From positions 58,963-122,962 of the forward strand of contig CAIOGO010000013.1 of assembly GCA_903857865.1 (NCBI GenBank): 64,000 bases of DNA, in the 5' to 3' direction. The DNA comes from an uncultured bacterium (lineage in GTDB: Bacteria; Bipolaricaulota; Bipolaricaulia; UBA7950; UBA9294). How positions within the stretch are numbered: the stretch's first letter is position 1; the number at the start of each line of letters is the position of its first letter. The position numbers and the translations under genes are program-made. This document shows, one piece after another, positions 24,509 to 34,448 of this stretch. The notes under the pieces are model-generated. The model was not told the origin of the DNA. It did not search any database and saw only the letters and a program-made list of their open reading frames with translations.

Positions 24509-24922
24509 CTACTCGCGCACCCAGATGACGACGCTGAAGATTTCGACGGGTTCCGATTCCCAGGAACGCCCGTAGGCGAATGAGAGGGCCACGGTGCCCG
24601 GCTCGTTCGCGACGTAGCGGAACAGACATACGCCCGACGCTCCCGGCACCTGCTCGCCCGCCGGGAACTCCCACGATCCCTCTTCAACCGGCTGCAGGGC
24701 TAGGCCGGCCCACTCCTCGTCCGTCGGCTCGGTCCGAGTCCACGTGAAGCCCGTGGACGGGTTCCCGGTGAGGCGCACCGTGACCCGATCTCCGACGTGG
24801 GCGACCTGGATCGTGCCCGCATCCTCCTCCGTCACGGTGAGGCCGCCGGACCAGCAGCCGGAAAGGGAGATGGCGAGAACAAGCGCCATTGCGAGGGCGG
24901 GAAGCGCACGCGCTGTCTTCAT
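24509..24922 (-). CDS. Chagasin-like (I42) cysteine protease inhibitor, lipoprotein
   Basis: 137 residues with a lipoprotein signal (LAISLSGCWSG). The mature part carries the I42 loops: GNPSTGFTW (NPTTG-type loop), GASGVCLFRYVANEPGTVALSFAYGRSWE with the RPW-like RSW. Inhibitors of this family block papain-like cysteine proteases. ATG 24922 has GGAGG. It lies between two PKD-thioredoxin genes and a PpiC-type isomerase on the same strand, an extracytoplasmic quality-control neighbourhood. Confidence 0.88.
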   Translation of the reverse strand: MKTARALPALAMALVLAISLSGCWSGGLTVTEEDAGTIQVAHVGDRVTVRLTGNPSTGFTWTRTEPTDEEWAGLALQPVEEGSWEFPAGEQVPGASGVCLFRYVANEPGTVALSFAYGRSWESEPVEIFSVVIWVRE

Positions 24923-24961
24923 GGATCCTCCTCTTCTCATCCTTCTAGCCGAAGAAAAGAT

Positions 24962-24993
24962 AACGGCTCCTGGTCCGGAGGCCAAGAGCCGTT
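24962..24993 (-). terminator. Terminator of the PpiC-type isomerase gene
   Basis: On the minus strand AACGGCTC and GAGCCGTT form an 8-bp stem followed by ATCTTTTCTT, 20 bases after the stop at 25014. Confidence 0.7.
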
Positions 24994-25013
24994 GCCAAGT
25001 CGTCCGCTTCGTT

Positions 25014-26621
25014 CTATTCAGGAACTGCGAGCGCCGGAGTCTGTGTCGGAGACTGGAGCGCTTGGATGCGCGCCTCGAGATCTGCGTCGCTTCCCGTGAG
25101 CTGGATCGTCTCCTGGTAGGCGGCGATGGCCTTGTCACGGGCTTCCTGGATCTGCGCCGTGAGCTCAGCGATCTGCGCCGCGTCAGGGGTCTCACTCGCC
25201 TCGAGCTGGGTCTTCGCCCGGGTGAGGTTCTGGATCCTGTTCTCGTACAGCGTGCCGATGATGTACGGCAGGTACGGTTGGTCGACGGTGCCCGCCGCCC
25301 TCAGCGCCTCGAACGCCTCGAGGCCGAGGTCGATGTTGATCCGCTGTTGGCGTGCCGCACTCAACATTGGGTCGCGCACGGTGACGACGGCCGCGGCCAT
25401 GACCTCGGTGTACCACGTGTTGGCTCGCTCCGTGACGACTTCCTGCTTCGCGTCGGCCTCCACTCGGTCACGAACGTCCGCAAGCTCCGCCTGGGTGGCC
25501 GCCTTCTTGTCGGTCACAAGGATGATGTGGTACCCATACTTGGTCAACACGATGCCACTTCGTTGCCCGATGGCGAGGGAGAATGCGGCGTCCTCGAACT
25601 CCTGAACCATCGTTCCGCGCCCGAACCACCCGAGGTCGCCGTCCTGCTTGGCGCTCGCCGTGTCGGTTGACTTCTCGCGCGCCAGCGTCGCAAAGTCCTT
25701 TCCGGCCTCCAGTTCCGCCAGAACGGCCTTCGCCTCGTCTTCCGTCTTCACCAGAATGTGCGACGCGCGGACCTGCTCGGGCGTGTCGTACTTGGAGCGA
25801 TTCTTCTCCCAATAGGCTTGGGTTTCTTCGGAGCTCAGCTCGACAGAGCCGGCGACGGCTGCCTGCAGCTTCATCATCAGGAGTTGGTCGCGAATGCTGG
25901 TGCGGCCGCCTTCCTTGAACGACTCGAGCGTCATGTTCTGAGAAACGAGAAGCGAGCGCAGAGTCTCCTCGGTCAGTCCTTGCGCTGCGAGGAACTTCTC
26001 GTACTGCGCGCTGAACTCCGCATCGAGTTCCTCGTCCGTCACGACGAGGCCGCGTTGCTTGACCTCAGCGTCGGCGATGCTGCCGAACAGGAGGCGCTCA
26101 AGAGCCTGGGCTTCGATCCCGAGGCGGAGGGAGTACCCCGACGCGCCGGCGAGCATGCTCTCGAAGTCTTGTCCCATCTGCTTGTAGACGCTCGCGTACT
26201 GCGAGATGATGGTCTGGACGCCCTGAGTGAGTGCGGCCCGCTCGATCGGAATGCCGTTGACTTCGGCCACGACGTTCGACTCGTCCGCTGCTGCCGCGGT
26301 CGTCGTCGGTACCGTCGATGCGGGAGCCGGCTGCGCTGCAGGGACGGGCTCTTCGGGCGTCGACGGAAGCGTCGGCTGTACCACCGGCGCCACAGCCTCT
26401 TCGGGCGTCGACGGAGGCGTCGGCTGCACCACCGGCGCCACAGCCTCTTCGGGCGTCGCCGTTGGCGGCACCGTCTCCGCGGGTGTCGGCGTCACGGCGA
26501 CCGCCGTCGATGTCGTCTCCGCCACGTCGATCGTCTCTGGCGCGGGCGCCGGCAGCAGTAACCAAAACGCCAGTCCGATGGCCACAGCAAGACCCAAAAT
26601 GATCAGAAGCGTCTTGTTCAT
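25014..26621 (-). CDS. PpiC/SurA-type peptidyl-prolyl isomerase
   Basis: 535 residues. An N-terminal anchor (LLIILGLAVAIGLAFWLLL) leads to a Pro/Thr/Glu-rich linker with near-repeats of STPEEAVAPVVQPT. A SurA-N-like helical chaperone domain starts at VVAEVNGIPIERAAL. The parvulin domain (about 290-390) reads RASHILVKTEDEAKAVL...DLGWFGRGTMVQEFEDAAFSL...GYHIILV. A helical C-terminal tail follows. It would help fold secreted proteins outside the membrane. The linker repeat is also visible in the DNA at 26360-26460. Confidence 0.92.
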   Translation of the reverse strand: MNKTLLIILGLAVAIGLAFWLLLPAPAPETIDVAETTSTAVAVTPTPAETVPPTATPEEAVAPVVQPTPPSTPEEAVAPVVQPTLPSTPEEPVPAAQPAPASTVPTTTAAAADESNVVAEVNGIPIERAALTQGVQTIISQYASVYKQMGQDFESMLAGASGYSLRLGIEAQALERLLFGSIADAEVKQRGLVVTDEELDAEFSAQYEKFLAAQGLTEETLRSLLVSQNMTLESFKEGGRTSIRDQLLMMKLQAAVAGSVELSSEETQAYWEKNRSKYDTPEQVRASHILVKTEDEAKAVLAELEAGKDFATLAREKSTDTASAKQDGDLGWFGRGTMVQEFEDAAFSLAIGQRSGIVLTKYGYHIILVTDKKAATQAELADVRDRVEADAKQEVVTERANTWYTEVMAAAVVTVRDPMLSAARQQRINIDLGLEAFEALRAAGTVDQPYLPYIIGTLYENRIQNLTRAKTQLEASETPDAAQIAELTAQIQEARDKAIAAYQETIQLTGSDADLEARIQALQSPTQTPALAVPE

Positions 26622-26791
26622 CGCTTCCTCCTTCTCGTTTCTCGGTCCGAGATGCTCGCAGGCATGACTCTACCGCGTTCGCGGCCTTCTCACCAGGTGG
26701 AGGCCGCCGCGTTGCCCTCCGCGACGCGGATGACCCGGCGCGCTTCTCGGGCCGCGGCCGCGGCCGCGTGGAGCTGACGCCAGTCTGGAAA

Positions 26792-27628
26792 CTAGATCCA
26801 ACGAGTGAGGAACTCCGAACTCAGTCCGCTGGGAAGGCCGGAGTAGCGGATCACGCCCGCTCGATCCACGAGGAACGCGTGCGGAGTGGCCCAGACTCCG
26901 TAGGTGACCATCGTCGGCCTCGTGGGGTCGCTCTCCCACGCGAGGACGAAGCCCGTGTAGCCGTACTGCTCAAGGAACGCGAGCGCGGCGGACGCTGTCC
27001 GGTCGAGGACGACCAGCAACACGACGAGGCCCTGCCCGGCATACGTCGCTCGGTACTCCTCGAGCTCCGGCGTGGAGGCGCGGCAGCCGGGGCACGTGCT
27101 GAGCCAGAACTCGACGAGGACCGGCTTCCCGAGGTAGGCGGAGAGGTAGGTCCTTCCTCCGTCAAGGTTTGGCAACGCGATCTCGGGAGCGCGCTGTCCG
27201 ATGCCGTCGCCAACCGGGACCTGCGCGGCGGACGCCGCGAGCGTGGCGCTGGGGGGCGTCGGCGTGGACCTTGTGGACTGGGAGGGGAGGCTGGCGACAT
27301 CGACCGCCTGCGTCACAAGATTCGTCGCGCCGCCGTTGTCGCCGACGAGGAGCGTTACGGTGAACGAACTGGCCTGAGTGTAGGCGTGGATCACGGTGGA
27401 ACCGGAGCCCGTCGTCCCGTCCCCGAATAGCCACTGGAAGCGGACGATCTGGCCATCCGGATCGGAGGATTCCGAGGCGTCGTATGCGACAGCGACTCCG
27501 GACGCGCCGCCGGCGCGGTACGCGCCAATGCGCGCCACGGGTGGCTGATTGGCGGCTGCCGCGATCGACGCCGTGGCGACAAGCGCAACAAAGACCAGAA
27601 GTGCGTGACTACCTCTTCGCCTTGGCAT
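26792..27628 (-). CDS. PKD domain-TlpA-like thioredoxin, secreted paralogue
   Basis: 278 residues. A signal peptide (ALLVFVALVATASIAAA) ending without a lipobox precedes a PKD domain (PPVARIGAY...RFQWLFGDGTTGSG...HAYTQ) and a Ser/Pro linker. The thioredoxin-like domain has FWLSTCPGCRASTPE (CxxC) and WATPHAFLVDRAGVIRY. Same architecture as the lipoprotein at 23532, so the two are paralogues, one lipid-anchored and one probably soluble. ATG 27628 chosen as the start that begins the signal peptide. Confidence 0.85.
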   Translation of the reverse strand: MPRRRGSHALLVFVALVATASIAAAANQPPVARIGAYRAGGASGVAVAYDASESSDPDGQIVRFQWLFGDGTTGSGSTVIHAYTQASSFTVTLLVGDNGGATNLVTQAVDVASLPSQSTRSTPTPPSATLAASAAQVPVGDGIGQRAPEIALPNLDGGRTYLSAYLGKPVLVEFWLSTCPGCRASTPELEEYRATYAGQGLVVLLVVLDRTASAALAFLEQYGYTGFVLAWESDPTRPTMVTYGVWATPHAFLVDRAGVIRYSGLPSGLSSEFLTRWI

Positions 27629-27641
27629 GCAGTCTCTCCCA

Positions 27642-27725
27642 TCCCTCGGGACCATGTCCCTTGGGACCGCGTCCCTCGGGACCGTGTCCCTCGGGACCGT
27701 GTCCCTCGGGACCGTGTCCCTCAGG
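27642..27725. repeat. 15-bp tandem repeat, 5.6 copies
   Basis: The unit TCCCTCGGGACCGTG repeats from 27642; copies 1 and 2 are slightly diverged, 3 to 5 are identical and the last is partial. Each unit contains the palindromic core TCCCTCGGGA. It fills the space upstream of the two divergent genes starting at 27628 and 27811. Confidence 0.9.
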
Positions 27726-27810
27726 ATTGCGGCGATTGTACAGGAAGACGGTCCGCGGGCCAGCGGCCGGGTCTACGCTGCGAAGGGCCGACGTTGGCTA
27801 CACTGCCCAC

Positions 27811-28688
27811 GTGATTCGCGAGATTCGCGCCAAGACGCTCCTCTCTCGCGTGAGCGGGATCGACACCTGGTTCGGCCTCGATTTCGGCATGAACCTGTAC
27901 CGAGGCTGTCAACACCACTGCATCTACTGCGACTCCCGCAGCCTCTGTTACGGCAACGACCGGTTCGACGAGGACGTTCTCGTGAAAGCCAACGCGATTG
28001 ACGTTCTGCGGAACGAACTTCGGCGGAAACGGAAGCGGGGCATCATCGGTACGGTCTCGATGAGTGACCCCTAATGCCCGCCGAGGAGCGGCACCGGCTG
28101 ACCGAAGGAGCTCTCGAGGCGATCGCCGAGTACGGATTCGGAGTCCACGTCATCACGAAGAGCCCCCTTGTGTTGCGCGACATTGCGCTTCTCCAAAGGA
28201 TCTCGCGCGGGTCGACGGCCGCCGTCTCGCTCTCGATCACGACGATCGACGACAAGCTGGCGTATCGCGTCGAACCTGGCGCCCCGCCGTCGTCGGAGCG
28301 GTTCCTCGCACTGCGCGCCCTGGCGGACGCGGGGATCGAGACTCGCGTTGCCCTCATGCCCGTCCTTCCCTTCCTCGAGGACTCGCCCGACAACGTCCGT
28401 GCGATCGTCGAGCGCGCGAAGGAGTGCGGCGTGCGCGCCATCGTCGCGTCCTTCGGCGTGACTTTGCGCGATCGACAGCGGGCGCACTTTTACGCGCGTC
28501 TTGATGAGAGTTTCCCCGGAGTGCGGGCGCAGTACGAAGCACGATACGGCGACCGCTACGTTTGTGCGTCTCCGGACGGCGACGCGCTCCGCGTGCAATT
28601 CGAAGCGCTGTGTGCCAAGCACGGCATTCGCACCTCCGTCCGGCCCCTCCTGGTTCCGTCGGCCGACGAGCCGCGCCTGTTCGCCTGA
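27811..28688 (+). pseudogene. Radical SAM protein (SplB-like), split by a one-base deletion
   Basis: From GTG 27811 the frame encodes NLYRGCQHHCIYCDSRS, with the CxxxCxxC that binds the radical SAM 4Fe-4S cluster, and stops at SMSDP* (28072-28074). The second part starts at ATG 28074 with MPAEERHRLTEGALEAIAEYGFGVHVITKS. Homologues read SDPYMPAE without a break, so CCCTAATG probably lacks a C (CCCTACATG). A sequencing error or pseudogene is most likely, but the TAATG overlap would also permit coupled translation of two chains. Resembles spore photoproduct lyase-like radical SAM proteins. Confidence 0.8.
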
Positions 28689-28896
28689 CTCTCCGAGGCG
28701 CTTGTGCGCCTTGCGTGAGGCGGGGCGATACCCAGTGCTGGGAAGAGCGTCTTCGTCTCGCCTGAGGCCGGCCCGTGACCGATCGGGAAGGGGACAACGT
28801 CCCGCGCCGCGGGCCGCGGTTCCCTTTCTTGATCTCCGCCGGCCGGGTACTTTTGGAGGCGAGAATGACCCTGGGAAAACGGAGGGGCGAGAGACG

Positions 28897-30624
28897 ATGA
28901 AGTGGATTGCGCTGCCGATCGTGCTCGTCGGCGCGGCGCTGGCGCTTGCCGCGCTCCTCTTGCCCGGGGGAGACGCGGCGTCATCGGCGCTCGCCGGCTA
29001 CGAGTCGCTCCGCAAGGCGCAGGCCGGGCTTCCTCAGACGATCGCCGGCTTGGAGGACCTCGCGGCGCGCGATGGCGCGGTGGGCTGGGAAGCCCGCGTT
29101 CTCGCGGCGCGGGCCCACGCCGCCGCGGGCCAGTTCGCGGAGGCGGCCACCTTCCTGCGTCGCGCGCTCGAACTTCGCGTTACGACGGCGTTGCGCGCCG
29201 AACTGGGGACGACGCTCGAGGCGGCCGGGCTGCGGGCGGAGGCCAAGGCGGAGTGGGAGAAGCTTCTGCCCAAGACGGAGGCCGTGCTCGCCATGATGAG
29301 GCTTGAGCCGGACGCCGTTCGGTTGGCAACTCTATTGGTCGGAGCTGGACGCTACGCCGACGCGCTCCCGCTCGTCACGCCTCCCGCGACGGATGCGGCG
29401 CGCTTGGCCCGCGCTCGGTGCCTCGCCGGCCTCGGCACGACGAGCGAGGCTGCGTCGGAGTTCGCCCGCTACCTTGAGAAGCACAGCGGCGAAACTGCCG
29501 TGCGGATCGAGTACGGACGCGTGGTCGAACGGGCCGGTGACTCCGCGGGAGCCTTGCAGGTTTACCGCGGCGTCGGCGCGGCCGGCGCCTACCGAGAGGG
29601 TCTCCTACTCGAAAGCCTGGGGCGGATCCAGGACGCCGTAGGCGCCTATCAGCGTTCGTCGGACTCCGAAGCGCGCTGGCGGGCGGCGCGGCTGCTCGAG
29701 TCGGTGGGGGACACGGAGGGCGCGCTCAAGATCTACGAGGCGCTGGCGTCGGGCACGCACCGGGTGCACGACGACGCTGCGCTGCGCGCCGTCTTGCTGC
29801 TGCGGGACGCCGGCCACGCAAATCGGGCGGCTGGGCTGGCCGACGAACTCCCGGCGGCGTTCGAGTGGATCCTCGGCTCCTACGTCCCTGCGAAGCGGAG
29901 CGCCTCGACGTCCGGCGCGGTCTCTTCGTCGGTCGCCGGCGCGCTCCGCGTGGCCGACGCCCTCGCTAAGCGCGGCGACGCGGAGTGGGCGGCGTCTGAG
30001 CTCGACTTCGCGCTCACCTCCGCGGACACGGCCGGTCGCATTGCGGTGGGAGAATGGTTCGCGACGCACAATGACCCGCGCCGCGCGTTCCAGATCGGGA
30101 GTGAGCTTCTGCCCAAGGATGCCGCGCAAGCGGTGGCCAAGCTCGCGTATCCGCGGGCGTGGTGGGCGAATGTCGAACGCTGGTCATCAACCTACGGGGT
30201 CGATCCCTACCTCGTCCTTGCCGTGATCCGCGAAGAGAGCAACTACCTGCCGACGGCGGTCTCGTCGTCGAACGCAGGCGGCCTGATGCAGCTTCTTCCG
30301 TCCACGGCGAAGTGGATTGCCGAGTCGAAGTGCAAGCTTCGCTACACGAGCGAGCTTCCCTTCGATCCGGATGCGAACATCCGCATGGGAACGTGGTATC
30401 TCTCGTATCTCACCGGGCTGTACGACGGGGACATCGTGCGCGCCGTGGCGGCGTACAACGGCGGGAACGGGAACGTGGACCGCTGGACGGCGGCGGCCAA
30501 CGTGACGCGCCGCGCGGACGTCCCCGGAGCCCTCGGATCGATCGAAACGCGCGAGTACTTGGTGAAGGTCCTCAACTCCTGGCTCATCTACCGCGAACTC
30601 TACGCCTCGGATCCCACGGCGTGA
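28897..30624 (+). CDS. Slt-type lytic murein transglycosylase with TPR-like domain
   Basis: 575 residues. An N-terminal signal or anchor (IALPIVLVGAALALAALLL) is followed by about 400 residues of helical repeats. The C-terminal SLT domain carries VLAVIREESNYLPTAVSSSNAGGLMQLLPSTA (catalytic Glu in REES) and VAAYNGGNGNV. It cleaves peptidoglycan in the periplasm. ATG 28897 chosen because the signal peptide begins there; GGAGGGGCGAGAG lies upstream. Confidence 0.92.
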   Translation: MKWIALPIVLVGAALALAALLLPGGDAASSALAGYESLRKAQAGLPQTIAGLEDLAARDGAVGWEARVLAARAHAAAGQFAEAATFLRRALELRVTTALRAELGTTLEAAGLRAEAKAEWEKLLPKTEAVLAMMRLEPDAVRLATLLVGAGRYADALPLVTPPATDAARLARARCLAGLGTTSEAASEFARYLEKHSGETAVRIEYGRVVERAGDSAGALQVYRGVGAAGAYREGLLLESLGRIQDAVGAYQRSSDSEARWRAARLLESVGDTEGALKIYEALASGTHRVHDDAALRAVLLLRDAGHANRAAGLADELPAAFEWILGSYVPAKRSASTSGAVSSSVAGALRVADALAKRGDAEWAASELDFALTSADTAGRIAVGEWFATHNDPRRAFQIGSELLPKDAAQAVAKLAYPRAWWANVERWSSTYGVDPYLVLAVIREESNYLPTAVSSSNAGGLMQLLPSTAKWIAESKCKLRYTSELPFDPDANIRMGTWYLSYLTGLYDGDIVRAVAAYNGGNGNVDRWTAAANVTRRADVPGALGSIETREYLVKVLNSWLIYRELYASDPTA

Positions 30625-30718
30625 CCTCGTCGTGAGGCTGTCGTCTCGGGATTCGGGAATGGGCTGCGCCCGCCGCCAGGTATAATGGGCGGTACCACGG
30701 TAGATGGCAGGAGGCTTC

Positions 30719-31837
30719 ATGGGTACCTATCGAGTGGCAATGCTCCCCGGTGACGGTGTGGGCGGCGACGTATTGGCCGCGGCGAAGAGCGTCCTCGACG
30801 CCGTAGGGTTCAAGGCCGACTACCAGCACGGAGACATCGGCTGGGAGTTCTGGAAGGCGGAAGGAAACCCTCTCCCTGACCGAACTGTGCAGCTTCTCAA
30901 GTCGACCGACGTGTGTCTGTTCGGAGCGATCACGTCGAAGCCGAAAGAGGAAGCCGCCGCCGAACTCTCCCCCGCCCTGCGCGGCAAGGGGTACACGTAC
31001 TCGAGTCCGATCGTTGGGTTACGGCAGCTGTTCGATCTCCACACGAACCTGCGCCCATGCAAGGCGTACCCTGGGAATCCGCTGAACCTACGCGACGACA
31101 TCGATCTCGTCGTGTTCCGCGAGAACACGGAGGACCTCTACGCCGGCGTGGAGTGGCATCCGATTCCGGACAACGTGCGTCAAGCGCTGCGCACGCACCC
31201 GAGGATGAAGCGATTCGATGAGGTGGCGAATGAGGACATGGCGATTTCAGTTCGCCTCGTGACGCGCAAGGGCTGCCAACGCATCCTGCGCAGCGCCTTC
31301 GAGTACGCGAAGAAGAACGGCTACAAGACGGTGACCGTGGTGGAGAAGGCGAATGTCCTTCGCGAGACCTCGGGGCTGATGGTTCGCGAGGCGCGCACGA
31401 TGGCGTCCGAGTACCCGGGCATCGAGCTGTGGGAGACGAACATCGACGCGATGTGCATGTGGCTCGTCAAAAACCCCCAGAACTACGGCGTGCTCGTGTC
31501 GACGAACCTGTTCGGCGACATCATCTCGGATCTGGCGGCGCAGCTCGTCGGGGGGCTCGGATTCGCCTCGGCCGGCAACATCGGCGACAGCTACGCGGTG
31601 TTCGAGCCGACGCACGGTTCGGCGCCGAAGTACGCGGGGATGAACAAAGTGAACCCGATCGCCACCATCCAAGCCGCTCGGCTGATGCTGGATCACCTTG
31701 GCGAACGCGACAAGGCCGAACGAATCGAGCGGGCGGTTGCTCGCGTCGTGGCCGAGGGCAAGGCGCGCACATACGACATGGGCGGAACGACGACGACAAG
31801 CGGGATGGCCGACGCGGTCATTGGCGTGCTTGACTAG
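30719..31837 (+). CDS. Isocitrate/isopropylmalate dehydrogenase family protein
   Basis: 372 residues. The N-terminal [47 protein letters not shown], and [23 protein letters not shown] are family signatures. It lacks the longer features of the Icd at 6790 and looks closer to NAD-dependent isocitrate, homoisocitrate or isopropylmalate dehydrogenases; the exact substrate cannot be assigned. GCAGGAGG precedes ATG 30719. A TATAAT at about 30691 may be its -10 box. It is followed seven bases later by the MmgE/PrpD gene. Confidence 0.88.
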   Translation: MGTYRVAMLPGDGVGGDVLAAAKSVLDAVGFKADYQHGDIGWEFWKAEGNPLPDRTVQLLKSTDVCLFGAITSKPKEEAAAELSPALRGKGYTYSSPIVGLRQLFDLHTNLRPCKAYPGNPLNLRDDIDLVVFRENTEDLYAGVEWHPIPDNVRQALRTHPRMKRFDEVANEDMAISVRLVTRKGCQRILRSAFEYAKKNGYKTVTVVEKANVLRETSGLMVREARTMASEYPGIELWETNIDAMCMWLVKNPQNYGVLVSTNLFGDIISDLAAQLVGGLGFASAGNIGDSYAVFEPTHGSAPKYAGMNKVNPIATIQAARLMLDHLGERDKAERIERAVARVVAEGKARTYDMGGTTTTSGMADAVIGVLD

Positions 31838-31844
31838 GGGGCGC

Positions 31845-33218
31845 ATGAACTCGATCAGCCGCACGATGGCGAAGTTCGCCCTTGGCCTCTCGTACGACCG
31901 CGTCCCGCAAGTTGCGGTCCGCGAGGCGAAGCGATTCCTCCTCGACTCCGTGGGCTGCGCACTCGCCGCGCTCGACCACGAGGACATGCAGCAAGCGCAC
32001 CGGTACGTCCAGGAGTTGGGCGGGAACCCGCAAGCGACGATCATCGGCTACGGGACGCGAACCAACATCGCCGATGCCGCCCTCATGAACGCCCTCCTCA
32101 TCCGGGCGATGGACTACAACGACATCTACTGGAAGCAAGACCCATCGCACCCGTCCGACATCATTCCCGCGGCCCTCGCCCCGGCCGAGTGGAAAGGCCG
32201 CTCGGGCAAGGAACTTCTCGTCGGTATTCTCATTGCCTACGAGCTTGAGATGCGCCTCTGCCTCGCCGCGCAGCCCGGGGTGCGCGAGGTCGGCTGGCAT
32301 CACGCCAGCCTGACTCAGTTCGTCAGCCCGTTCGTCGCCGGCCGCATGGTGGGACTCACGGAGGACCAACTCGTCGCGGCCTGCGGCATCAGCGGGTCGA
32401 GTCACTTCACCCTCGGCGGCGTGGTCGCGGGTCACCTCACGAACATGAAGAACACGGCCGACCCGATGGCCACGGAGGCCGGAGTTCGCGCCGCCCTTCT
32501 TGCGTCGACCGGGTACTCAGGGCCGGTCGAGCTGTTCGAAGGGAAGGAGGGCGTCTTCCACGTGATCAAGAACGTGCGTTGGGACGCGGCCGTGATGACC
32601 GACGGGCTCGGCGAGCAGTTCCTCATCACGGAGTGCGGCTACAAGGCCTTCCCCACCGAAGCGCTGACGCACCAACCGATCACTGCGCTCCTCGAGGTCA
32701 TGGCCGAGCACAAGGTCGCCCCGCGCTCGGTGGCGGAGATTGTGGTGCGGACGACGACGCGCGGGGCCGACATCCTGTCCGATCCGAGCAAGTACGATCC
32801 GCAGACGAAGGAGACGGCCGACCACTCGCTGCCGTACTGCATCGCGGTCGCCGCGGCCAAGGGCAACGTCCTCGCGTCGGACTTCGAGGAGGAAGCGCTG
32901 TTCGATCCGGCCGTGCGCTCGTTCCTCGGGAAGATCAAGGTCGTCGCCGACCCCGAGATCGACGCCCTCTTCCCGAAGGTGAAACGCGCCGTCGTCACCG
33001 TGACCACACTCGACGGGACGTCGTACACGCGTCAGGAGGACTTCGCCAAGGGGAGCCCGGAGCGTCCGCTGTCCGACGACGATGTCGTCGACAAGTTCCG
33101 TGCGAACGCGTCGCACGCCATGTCGGCCAAGGCGCTCGACCGAATCGTCGACGCGACGCTGCACTTGGACGGCTTCAGGACGACGGGCGAGTACGCGCGA
33201 TGCCTCGTGCGCGGGTAG
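31845..33218 (+). CDS. MmgE/PrpD family protein
   Basis: 457 residues. The N-terminal VPQVAVREAKRFLLDSVGCALAAL, ALMNALLIRAMDYND and DPMATEAGVRAALLASTGYSGP are typical of the MmgE/PrpD fold, which includes 2-methylcitrate and cis-aconitate processing enzymes. The active-site region is seen in HPSDIIPAALA. It lies just after the dehydrogenase gene, suggesting a tricarboxylate pathway with citrate-like substrates. No iron-sulfur motif. Confidence 0.9.
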   Translation: MNSISRTMAKFALGLSYDRVPQVAVREAKRFLLDSVGCALAALDHEDMQQAHRYVQELGGNPQATIIGYGTRTNIADAALMNALLIRAMDYNDIYWKQDPSHPSDIIPAALAPAEWKGRSGKELLVGILIAYELEMRLCLAAQPGVREVGWHHASLTQFVSPFVAGRMVGLTEDQLVAACGISGSSHFTLGGVVAGHLTNMKNTADPMATEAGVRAALLASTGYSGPVELFEGKEGVFHVIKNVRWDAAVMTDGLGEQFLITECGYKAFPTEALTHQPITALLEVMAEHKVAPRSVAEIVVRTTTRGADILSDPSKYDPQTKETADHSLPYCIAVAAAKGNVLASDFEEEALFDPAVRSFLGKIKVVADPEIDALFPKVKRAVVTVTTLDGTSYTRQEDFAKGSPERPLSDDDVVDKFRANASHAMSAKALDRIVDATLHLDGFRTTGEYARCLVRG

Positions 33219-34312
33219 CGCGCACGCCGCAGCGACGGTTGCTTGCGTGGTACGAGGACGAGGCCCGCGACCTGCCCTGGCGGAAGTCGACGGATCCCTA
33301 CGCGATTCTCGTCTCGGAGGTCATGCTTCAGCAGACGCGGGTAGAGACCGTCATTCCGTACTACGAGCGTTTTCTCCGTGCCTATCCGACGGTGGAGGCT
33401 CTCGCCAGAGCGCCGATCGATGACGTTCTGAAACTGTGGGAAGGGCTCGGCTACTACCGGCGGGCGCACAACCTTCACCGCGCTTCGCGGGAGGTCGTCC
33501 ATCACCACGCCGGGCGGATCCCGGCCGATCGCGCCGCGTTGCGCGCGCTGCCCGGGATCGGACCCTACACGGCGGCCGCGGTTGCGTCGATTGCGTTCGG
33601 CGAAGATGAGCCCGTGCTCGACGGGAACGTGGTGCGCGTCCTCGCGAGATGGTTCCGCGTCTCGGGCGATCCGAGACGTTCCGACACGAGGCGGTCGCTC
33701 GAGGCCGTCGCACGGTCGCTCATCCCTGCCGGCCGCGCCGGCGCGTTCAACCAGGCGTTGATGGACCTTGGCGCTCGCGTCTGCGCGCCTCGCCTCCCGC
33801 GCTGCGAGGCATGTCCGGTTGAAGCTGTCTGTGAGGCGCACCAAGCGGGCGAGGAGGAGCTGTTCCCGATGCGGGCAGCGAGGCGCTCGGTTCCCCATCG
33901 CGACGTTGTGGCAGGCGTTATCTGGGAGCGCGGGCACGATCCATGGGACCCCGACGCGCGGGTGCTCATCGCGCAGCGCGAGGCGGGCGACATGCTCGGA
34001 GGCCTGTGGGAGTTTCCCGGCGGCACGGTGGAGCAGGGCGAGTCCTTCGACGAGGCGTTGCGGAGAGAGCTCCGCGAGGAACTCGGGATGGAGGTCGAGG
34101 TCGGCTCGCTCTTCATCACCGTGGACCATGCCTATACGCACTTCCGCATGACGCTCCACGTCTTCCACTGCCGTCACACGGCCGGCCGGCCGCGCGCCCT
34201 CGGTTGCGCGGACTTCTCCTGGGTCTTGCCGTCGGAGATCGCGGGCTACGCGCTCTCCGTCGCCGACCGAGCGGTTGTGCGTGCCCTGTGCGCACAACGC
34301 GAGTCAGCGTAG
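33200..34312 (+). CDS. mutY: A/G-specific adenine glycosylase
   Basis: 370 residues. HhH-GPD domain with MLQQTRVETVIPYYERF, the helix-hairpin-helix LPGIGPYTAAAVASIAF and VLDGNVVRVLAR, whose Asp is catalytic. The 4Fe-4S motif is CAPRLPRCEACPVEAVC. The C-terminal NUDIX-like 8-oxoG recognition domain shows GGLWEFPGGTVEQGES and a REELG box. It removes adenine mispaired with 8-oxoguanine. ATG 33200 overlaps the MmgE/PrpD 3' end by 19 bases. Confidence 0.95.
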   Translation: MPRARVARTPQRRLLAWYEDEARDLPWRKSTDPYAILVSEVMLQQTRVETVIPYYERFLRAYPTVEALARAPIDDVLKLWEGLGYYRRAHNLHRASREVVHHHAGRIPADRAALRALPGIGPYTAAAVASIAFGEDEPVLDGNVVRVLARWFRVSGDPRRSDTRRSLEAVARSLIPAGRAGAFNQALMDLGARVCAPRLPRCEACPVEAVCEAHQAGEEELFPMRAARRSVPHRDVVAGVIWERGHDPWDPDARVLIAQREAGDMLGGLWEFPGGTVEQGESFDEALRRELREELGMEVEVGSLFITVDHAYTHFRMTLHVFHCRHTAGRPRALGCADFSWVLPSEIAGYALSVADRAVVRALCAQRESA

Positions 34313-34448
34313 CGGGACTCGACGATCGACACGTCACCCACCTGGACAGCGACGGAGTCGCTCTTACTTGAAGAGGCCGTGCCACCGGGATTCATTGAGC
34401 GCGCTCGCCCCGGAACCTAGGGAGCGGTGGAGGCGCCTATAGATGAGA

